A DNA stretch of 64,000 nucleotides from Methyloversatilis sp. XJ19-49 (lineage in GTDB: Bacteria > Pseudomonadota > Gammaproteobacteria > Burkholderiales > Rhodocyclaceae). A model generated the notes under the pieces. It worked only from the letters and a program-made list of their open reading frames with translations. It made no database searches and had not been told where the DNA came from. Location: NCBI RefSeq assembly GCF_024580145.1, contig NZ_JANINI010000004.1:186001-250000 (forward strand), read 5' to 3'. The position numbers and the translations under genes are program-made. This document shows, piece after piece, positions 59,015 through 64,000 of this stretch (the first letter of the stretch is position 1; every line of letters begins with the position of its first letter).

Positions 59015-59971
59015 GTGTCTGTCTTCACCACCGTCACCGCAGACGAGATGCGCGACTGGCTGAAGAATTACTCCATCGGCCATCTGCTGTCGCTGGAGGG
59101 AATTCCGGCCGGCATCGAGAACACCAATTACTTCGTCGACACCTCGCACGGTCGCTACGTGCTCACGCTGTTCGAAAAGCTCACGCGCGCCGAACTGCCG
59201 TTCTACGTGCACCTGATGGCGCACCTGTCGCGCCATGGCATTCCGTGTCCGGCGCCGATCGCAGACCGGGACAACGAGTATCTCGGCACGCTCAACGGCA
59301 AGCCGGCGATGCTCGCCACCCGACTGGCCGGCAAATCGCAGATGGCACCGCAAGCGCCGCACTGCGCGGCGGTCGGCGGCATGCTGGCGACGATGCATGT
59401 GGCCGGCCAGAGCTACGGGCGGCGCTTCGCCAATCCGCGCGGCTACGACTGGTGGCGTGCTGCCGCGCCGCAACTGCTGGGTTATCTCGACGCCGATGAC
59501 CGCGCGCTGCTCGAATCCGAGATGGCCTTTCAGGTCGCGGCACGCGAGGGCGGCGTCTGCGCCGGATTGCCGGCCGGCGTGGTGCATGCCGACCTGTTTC
59601 GTGACAATTGCCTGATGGACGGCGAGCGCATCGGCGGCATCATAGATTTCTACTTCGCCGGCGATGACTTTCTGTTGTTCGATCTCGCGGTGACGATGAA
59701 TGACTGGTGCTCCGACGACGCCGGCGAACTGGTGGCCGACCGCGCCCAAGCGATGCTTGCAGCGTACCGCGACGAGCGTCCGCTGACGGACGCCGAACAC
59801 AGCGCGTGGCCGCTGATGCTGCGCGCCGCGGCGCTGCGCTTCTGGCTGTCGCGCCTTTATGACTTCCACCTGCCGCGTGATGGAGAGATGGTGCACAAGC
59901 ACGACCCGAAGCGCTTCCGCGACATCCTGCGCGCCCGCATCCGTGCCGGCGACGCCCTGCCATGGCGGTGA
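59015..59971 (+). CDS. thrB: Homoserine kinase (ThrB, aminoglycoside phosphotransferase type)
   Basis: A 318-residue homoserine kinase of the type-2, APH-like fold that phosphorylates homoserine for threonine synthesis. GIPAGIENTNYFVDTSHGRY, the kinase loop VVHADLFRDNCLMDG and GIIDFYFAGDDFLLFDLAV are present. The start is GTG at 59015. Overlaps the next gene by 10 bases. Confidence 0.95.
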   Translation: MSVFTTVTADEMRDWLKNYSIGHLLSLEGIPAGIENTNYFVDTSHGRYVLTLFEKLTRAELPFYVHLMAHLSRHGIPCPAPIADRDNEYLGTLNGKPAMLATRLAGKSQMAPQAPHCAAVGGMLATMHVAGQSYGRRFANPRGYDWWRAAAPQLLGYLDADDRALLESEMAFQVAAREGGVCAGLPAGVVHADLFRDNCLMDGERIGGIIDFYFAGDDFLLFDLAVTMNDWCSDDAGELVADRAQAMLAAYRDERPLTDAEHSAWPLMLRAAALRFWLSRLYDFHLPRDGEMVHKHDPKRFRDILRARIRAGDALPWR

Positions 59972-60804
59972 ATCTGCAGGCGCGCGCGCTGCCGGCGCTG
60001 GCCGGCTGGTCGTGGATCAGTGGCGGCTTCGCGCTGTTCCGCCGCAATCCGCCACTGATGACCGCGCTCACCATGGGCTATCTGCTGGTGATGGTGTTCC
60101 TGAACATCGTGCCGCTGATCGGCCCGGTGCTGGTGGCCGTCTGCCTGCCGGTCATGTCGGTCATCGTGTTCAATGGTGCCCGCCTGCTCGACAAGCAGCT
60201 CGATGTATCGACCGAGGTACTCAAGACGGGTGTGGCGGAGAACATGCGTCCGCTGGTCCAGCTCGGCTTCGTGCATCTGGCCGGCTCGCTGGTCGTGGTG
60301 CTGATTCATACGCTGCTGTTCGCGGCGCCCGATGTGCCGCTGGCGGAAGCCGACGAAGAGGCCTTCACGCGAACGTTGATGCAACTTCTGCCGCTGGTGC
60401 TGCCGCTGATCCTGATCATGTGGTTTCCGCCCTACCTGATCGCGACCCAGGGCATCAAGCTCGGCAAGGCGCTGTTTTTCGGCGCGGTGGCGGTGCTGCG
60501 CAACGCCGGCGCCTTCATCGTGTATTTCGCCGGTGCGGCGGTGCTCGGCGTCGGTCTGCCCGTTCTGGTGATCCAGCTGATCGGCAACGACGAAGGCATC
60601 GCCAGCCTGTTGCGCATCGGCGTGCGCATGACGCTGCTGTTCGTGCTGGTGCCGACGCTGGCAGCCAGCCTGTATGTGAGCTTCCAGCAGGTGTTCGCGC
60701 AACTGCCCGAACCGGAGCCTGAGCCCGAAGCCGGGTCCGATTCCGAGCCCGACTCCCTATCCGGGCCGGATTCCGGACCGCGCAAAGACGCCGCCGATGA
60801 GTGA
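59962..60804 (+). CDS. Multispanning membrane protein, BPSS1780-like family
   Basis: A 280-residue inner-membrane protein with about six hydrophobic helices (ALTMGYLLVMVFLNIVPLIG, LLPLVLPLILIMWF and VGLPVLVIQLIG among them) and an acidic, proline-rich cytoplasmic-looking tail (EPEPEPEAGSDSEPD). The family is conserved in betaproteobacteria without known function. It overlaps both thrB and nadD, so translation is probably coupled. Confidence 0.82.
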   Translation: MAVNLQARALPALAGWSWISGGFALFRRNPPLMTALTMGYLLVMVFLNIVPLIGPVLVAVCLPVMSVIVFNGARLLDKQLDVSTEVLKTGVAENMRPLVQLGFVHLAGSLVVVLIHTLLFAAPDVPLAEADEEAFTRTLMQLLPLVLPLILIMWFPPYLIATQGIKLGKALFFGAVAVLRNAGAFIVYFAGAAVLGVGLPVLVIQLIGNDEGIASLLRIGVRMTLLFVLVPTLAASLYVSFQQVFAQLPEPEPEPEAGSDSEPDSLSGPDSGPRKDAADE

Positions 60805-61471
60805 GCAGCGGCCGGCCGGTGCAGGCTCCGGCATGCCTCTGGGTATTTTCGGTGGCTCGTTCGACCCGGTACATCTGGGCCATCTTCGGCTGGCCGAAGA
60901 AGCGCTCGAAACACTGCAGCTCGAGCGCGTGCGCTGGATTCCGGCCGGTCAGCCGTGGCACCGCGACGCGTTGCGCACCGATGCAACCCACCGGCTCGCC
61001 ATGGTGCGACTGGCCACCGCGTCCAACCCCGCGTTCGAAGTCGATGCAAGCGAAGCGGAAGCGGGCGCACCGGGTTACACGGTCGACACGCTGCAGGCGC
61101 TGCGCGTCCAGCTCGGCGTGCAGCAACCGCTGGTGCTCATCCTCGGCGCCGACGCATTCAGTCGGCTGCACACCTGGCAGCGCTGGAAATCGCTGTTCGA
61201 ACTGGCGCACATCGGTCTGGCGACGCGTGCCGGTCAGGCAGTCGATCCTGCCGCGCTCGACGGCGCGCTGGCGACCGAACTGTCCGCCCGCCTTGAGCAC
61301 GATCCGGCGGTGCTGCGCACGGCGCCGGCCGGCGCCATCTTACCGTTCGACATGACGGCACTGGCCATTTCGGCCACCGATCTGCGGGCCCGACTGGCGC
61401 GCGGCGCCAGCTGCCGCTATCTTGCCCCGACAGGCGTGCTCGATTACATCCGCCATCATCGGCTTTACTGA
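60797..61471 (+). CDS. nadD: Nicotinate-nucleotide adenylyltransferase
   Basis: A 224-residue enzyme converting nicotinate mononucleotide to deamido-NAD in NAD synthesis. [20 protein letters not shown] and the C-terminal [21 protein letters not shown] block are the nucleotidyltransferase signatures. It starts at ATG 60797, inside the previous gene, and precedes rsfS in the usual order. Confidence 0.96.
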   Translation: MSEQRPAGAGSGMPLGIFGGSFDPVHLGHLRLAEEALETLQLERVRWIPAGQPWHRDALRTDATHRLAMVRLATASNPAFEVDASEAEAGAPGYTVDTLQALRVQLGVQQPLVLILGADAFSRLHTWQRWKSLFELAHIGLATRAGQAVDPAALDGALATELSARLEHDPAVLRTAPAGAILPFDMTALAISATDLRARLARGASCRYLAPTGVLDYIRHHRLY

Positions 61472-61479
61472 GAGAATTC

Positions 61480-61875
61480 ATGGAAATCAATGCATTGCAG
61501 GCGCTGGTGGTCGATGCGCTGGAAGACATCAAGGGCAAGGACATCGAAGTGATCGATACGTCCAACTTCAATGCCCTGTTCGACCGGCTGGTCATCGCCA
61601 GCGGCGACTCGAACCGGCAGACGCGCGCGCTCGCGCGTCACGTGCAGGAAAAGGCCCGGGAAGCCGGCGCGCAGGTGATCAGCGTCGAAGGCGAAGAAAC
61701 CGGCGAGTGGGTGCTGGTCGATCTGGGCGATCTGGTGGTGCACGTCATGCAGCCGGCGGTGCGCGCCTATTACAACCTCGAAGAACTGTGGTCGGGCTCG
61801 GCCAAGCCGTCCGACCGCTCGGCCGCGGCCGCGCGCAGCCCCGGCGTACGCGGCCGCGGACCGGACGCGCGTTGA
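61480..61875 (+). CDS. rsfS: Ribosomal silencing factor RsfS
   Basis: A 131-residue RsfS (YbeB) that binds uL14 and blocks subunit joining under starvation. [20 protein letters not shown] and [16 protein letters not shown]-like blocks are seen. A Ser/Arg-rich tail extends beyond the usual length. Overlaps the rlmH start by four bases. Confidence 0.95.
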   Translation: MEINALQALVVDALEDIKGKDIEVIDTSNFNALFDRLVIASGDSNRQTRALARHVQEKAREAGAQVISVEGEETGEWVLVDLGDLVVHVMQPAVRAYYNLEELWSGSAKPSDRSAAAARSPGVRGRGPDAR

Positions 61876-62342
61876 AGCTGCGGGTGATCTGTGTCGGACA
61901 CCGCATGCCCGACTGGGTCGATGCCGGCGTCGAGGAGTTTGCCCGCCGCATGCCGCGCGAGTCGCCACTCGTATTCACCGAGATCAAGGCCGAGCCGAGA
62001 ACCCAGGGCAAGCCGGTCGAGGCCCTCCTCGACGCCGAGCGCCTGCGCATCGAACAGGCGATCCCGCCGCGCGCCCGCATCGTCGCCCTCGACGAGCGTG
62101 GCGACGACCTGACCACCGTGGCGCTGGCCGAGCGGCTGCGCCGCTGGCGTGACGGAGGTGACGATATCGCGCTGCTGATCGGCGGCCCGGACGGCCTCGC
62201 CCCTGCGCTCAAGGCGCGTGCCCACGAGCTGATTCGACTGTCCAGCCTCACCCTGCCGCACGCACTCGCCCGCCTGTTGCTCGCCGAAGCGTTGTATCGT
62301 GCAGCCAGCCTCGAATCCAACCATCCCTATCACAGAGAATGA
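61872..62342 (+). CDS. rlmH: 23S rRNA pseudouridine-1915 N3-methyltransferase RlmH
   Basis: A 156-residue SPOUT methyltransferase. [41 protein letters not shown] and [14 protein letters not shown] are the family blocks, with the C-terminal HPYHRE. The only start that gives the correct N-terminus is TTG at 61872, overlapping the rsfS stop as TTGA. A rare start codon here probably means translational coupling. Confidence 0.93.
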   Translation: MKLRVICVGHRMPDWVDAGVEEFARRMPRESPLVFTEIKAEPRTQGKPVEALLDAERLRIEQAIPPRARIVALDERGDDLTTVALAERLRRWRDGGDDIALLIGGPDGLAPALKARAHELIRLSSLTLPHALARLLLAEALYRAASLESNHPYHRE

Positions 62343-62436
62343 AGCGCCCCACGCTCACGATGTTGCTGCCATCACAGGGCTGCGCGCGCCCTTGTGCCGG
62401 CCCGGCGGGCGGTGCGACGTTAACCTGAGCAACTGA

Positions 62437-63063
62437 ATGAGTCTTTCGACCACCGTACCGCCCGCGCTTTACCTGGCATCGCGCAGCCCGCGCCGGCGTG
62501 AATTGCTGACCCAGATCGGCGCACCCTTCCTCGTACTGCCCTTTCGTGGCCTGCCGCGCGAAGACATCGACGTGCTGGAAGATGTGCGCGACGGCGAAGA
62601 CGCCGAAAGCTACGTCGTGCGTGTGGCGCGCGCCAAGGCCCTTGGCGGCGAGCAGCGCCTGTCCTGGCGGCGTCTGTCTTCCGGGCTCGTGCTGTCGGCC
62701 GACACCACGGTCGAAGTCGATGGCGAAATACTGGGCAAGCCGGCCGACGCGGCCGACGCGACGCGCATGCTCGGACTGCTGTCCGGCCGCAGTCACCGCG
62801 TACTGACCGCGATCGCGGTCAGCGACGGGCGCAGGCTCGAACACGTGCTCTCGATCTCTATCGTGCGATTTTCTGCGCTCGATACGCGCGACATCGAGCG
62901 TTATGTCGCTTCCGGCGAACCGATGGACAAGGCCGGTGCCTATGGCATTCAGGGCCGTGCCGGTGCGTTCGTCGAACACATCGATGGCTCCTACACCGGT
63001 ATCGTCGGCCTGCCGCTGAACGAAACCTGGCAGCTGCTGCGCCGCTTCGGGCTCAGTTTCTGA
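62437..63063 (+). CDS. maf: Maf-family nucleotide pyrophosphatase (YhdE-like)
   Basis: A 208-residue Maf/HAM1-fold enzyme that removes modified or excess nucleotides. LASRSPRRRELLTQIG and SADTTVEVDGEILGKP are conserved, and the SPRRRELL form fits the dTTP/UTP-type YhdE better than YceF. The gene lies in the common order rsfS-rlmH-maf-rng. Confidence 0.93.
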   Translation: MSLSTTVPPALYLASRSPRRRELLTQIGAPFLVLPFRGLPREDIDVLEDVRDGEDAESYVVRVARAKALGGEQRLSWRRLSSGLVLSADTTVEVDGEILGKPADAADATRMLGLLSGRSHRVLTAIAVSDGRRLEHVLSISIVRFSALDTRDIERYVASGEPMDKAGAYGIQGRAGAFVEHIDGSYTGIVGLPLNETWQLLRRFGLSF

Positions 63064-63127
63064 CTGAGTACCAGACTGATTTTTCGAGCGAGATTCCGCC
63101 ATCCCACCCTTCACGGTCCGCGCAGTC

Positions 63128-64000
63128 ATGAACGATCAATTCCTCATCAACTTCACGCCGCAGGAAACGCGGGTGGCGCTGCTGCAGCAAGGTGCCGTGC
63201 AGGAGTTGCACATCGAGCGCAGCAGCGCGCGCGGCATCGTCGGCAACATCTATCTCGGCCGCGTGGTGCGCGTGCTGCCCGGCATGCAGTCCGCCTTCAT
63301 CGATGTCGGGCTCGAACGCACCGCCTTCCTGCATGTGGCCGACATCTGGGAAGCGCGCCAGAACGGTGACGCGCCGAAACCGATCGAGCGCCTGCTGACC
63401 GAAGGTCAGAGCGTGCTGGTGCAGGCGCTGAAAGACCCGATCGGCACCAAGGGCGCGCGCATGTCGACCCAGATCAGCATCGCCGGCCGGCTGCTCGTTC
63501 ACCTGCCGCAGGACCGCCACATCGGCATTTCGCAGCGCATCGAGGTGACCGAAGAACGCGAGGCGCTGCGCACGCGCATCCAGGCCCTGCTGCCGCAGGA
63601 AGATCCGGGTGGCTACATCGTGCGCACCATGGCCGAATGCGCTTGTGACGAAGAGCTGTCGGCTGACATCGCCTACCTGCGCAAGATCTGGCAGGAAATC
63701 CGCAACCGCGCCAAGACGGCCAAGCCGCCTTCGCTGGTGTTCGAAGACCTGACGCTGGGCCAGCGCGTGCTGCGCGATCTGGTGTGCGCCGACACGCAGA
63801 GCATCCAGGTCGACTCGCGCGAGAATTACGTCAAGCTGCGCGCCTTCGCCGAGGAATACATGCCGCAGCTGACCAAGCTGCTGGAGCACTACACCGGCGA
63901 GCGGCCGCTGTTCGAACTGCACAGCGTCGAAGAGGAAATCGAAAAGGCGCTGGCGCGCCGCGTGGATCTGAAGTCGGGCGGCTACCTGATCTTCGACCAG
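63128..64000 (+). CDS. rng: Ribonuclease G, 5' part (cut by window end)
   Basis: The first 291 codons of RNase G, which processes 16S rRNA and mRNA 5' ends. The S1-like N-terminal domain (GNIYLGRVVRVLPGMQSAFI and the following Asp/Val residues) and GERPLFELHSVEEEIEKAL match the family. ATG at 63128 begins MNDQFLINFTPQETRVAL. It continues past the window; the catalytic region is not fully visible. Confidence 0.95.
   Translation, partial: MNDQFLINFTPQETRVALLQQGAVQELHIERSSARGIVGNIYLGRVVRVLPGMQSAFIDVGLERTAFLHVADIWEARQNGDAPKPIERLLTEGQSVLVQALKDPIGTKGARMSTQISIAGRLLVHLPQDRHIGISQRIEVTEEREALRTRIQALLPQEDPGGYIVRTMAECACDEELSADIAYLRKIWQEIRNRAKTAKPPSLVFEDLTLGQRVLRDLVCADTQSIQVDSRENYVKLRAFAEEYMPQLTKLLEHYTGERPLFELHSVEEEIEKALARRVDLKSGGYLIFDQ

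Overview
The window looks like a chromosomal segment of a GC-rich betaproteobacterium, most likely Rhodocyclales and close to Methyloversatilis-type facultative methylotrophs. The reasons are a complete pqqABCDE locus, a urease operon, three PEP-CTERM proteins, and the housekeeping order nadD-rsfS-rlmH-maf-rng and polA-LOG-DUF2782-thrB. This assignment is inferred from gene content and order; no species marker gene is present.

Layout. 0.06-3.6 kb: aliphatic amidase followed by overlapping MoxR-type ATPase and VWA genes of the CbbQ/CbbO (NorQ/NorD) type. 3.6-9.4 kb: a LysR regulator divergent from a two-subunit molybdenum hydroxylase, then its XdhC and MocA-like maturation genes. 9.5-12.2 kb: two paralogous HD-GYP proteins with a shrunken copy of the mocA-like gene between them. 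12.2-13.5 kb: a small secreted protein and a trypsin-like protease. 13.5-19.7 kb: ureD-A-(orf)-B-(orf)-C-E-F-G, interrupted by two kinds of palindromic repeats. 19.8-26.4 kb: trkA-trkH, hemE and priA; the hemE-priA gap is AT-rich and carries DnaA-box-like sites.

26.5-32.4 kb, minus strand: TlpA-like thioredoxin, MacA-like adaptor, FtsX-type permease, LolD-type ATPase and a Gcr-family membrane protein, apparently one operon. 32.4-34.0 kb: DUF4197 protein and a short secretin-like protein. 34.1-37.5 kb: pqqABCDE. 37.5-42.0 kb, minus strand: two paralogous PEP-CTERM proteins and a TonB-dependent receptor whose leader has two strong hairpins. 42.3-48.6 kb: tex, a CHRD PEP-CTERM protein, a Rep-like helicase and a dihaem cytochrome c. 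48.8-50.2 kb: tRNA-Arg(CCG), a secreted protein, and scraps of an IS3-family transposase and apparently of HsdR. 50.2-54.7 kb: outer-membrane barrels, DUF302, a PNPOx-like protein and a Tat-exported dienelactone hydrolase. 55-64 kb: polA, LOG, DUF2782, thrB, a membrane protein, nadD, rsfS, rlmH, maf and the 5' part of rng.

Nitrogen release is one theme, through amidase and urease. Periplasmic redox metabolism is another, through the molybdenum hydroxylase, PQQ synthesis and the cytochrome c. The amidase with its ATPase/VWA pair, the PEP-CTERM/TonB module beside pqq and the duplicated mocA/HD-GYP unit are the least routine parts. No complete mobile element, prophage or CRISPR array was found.
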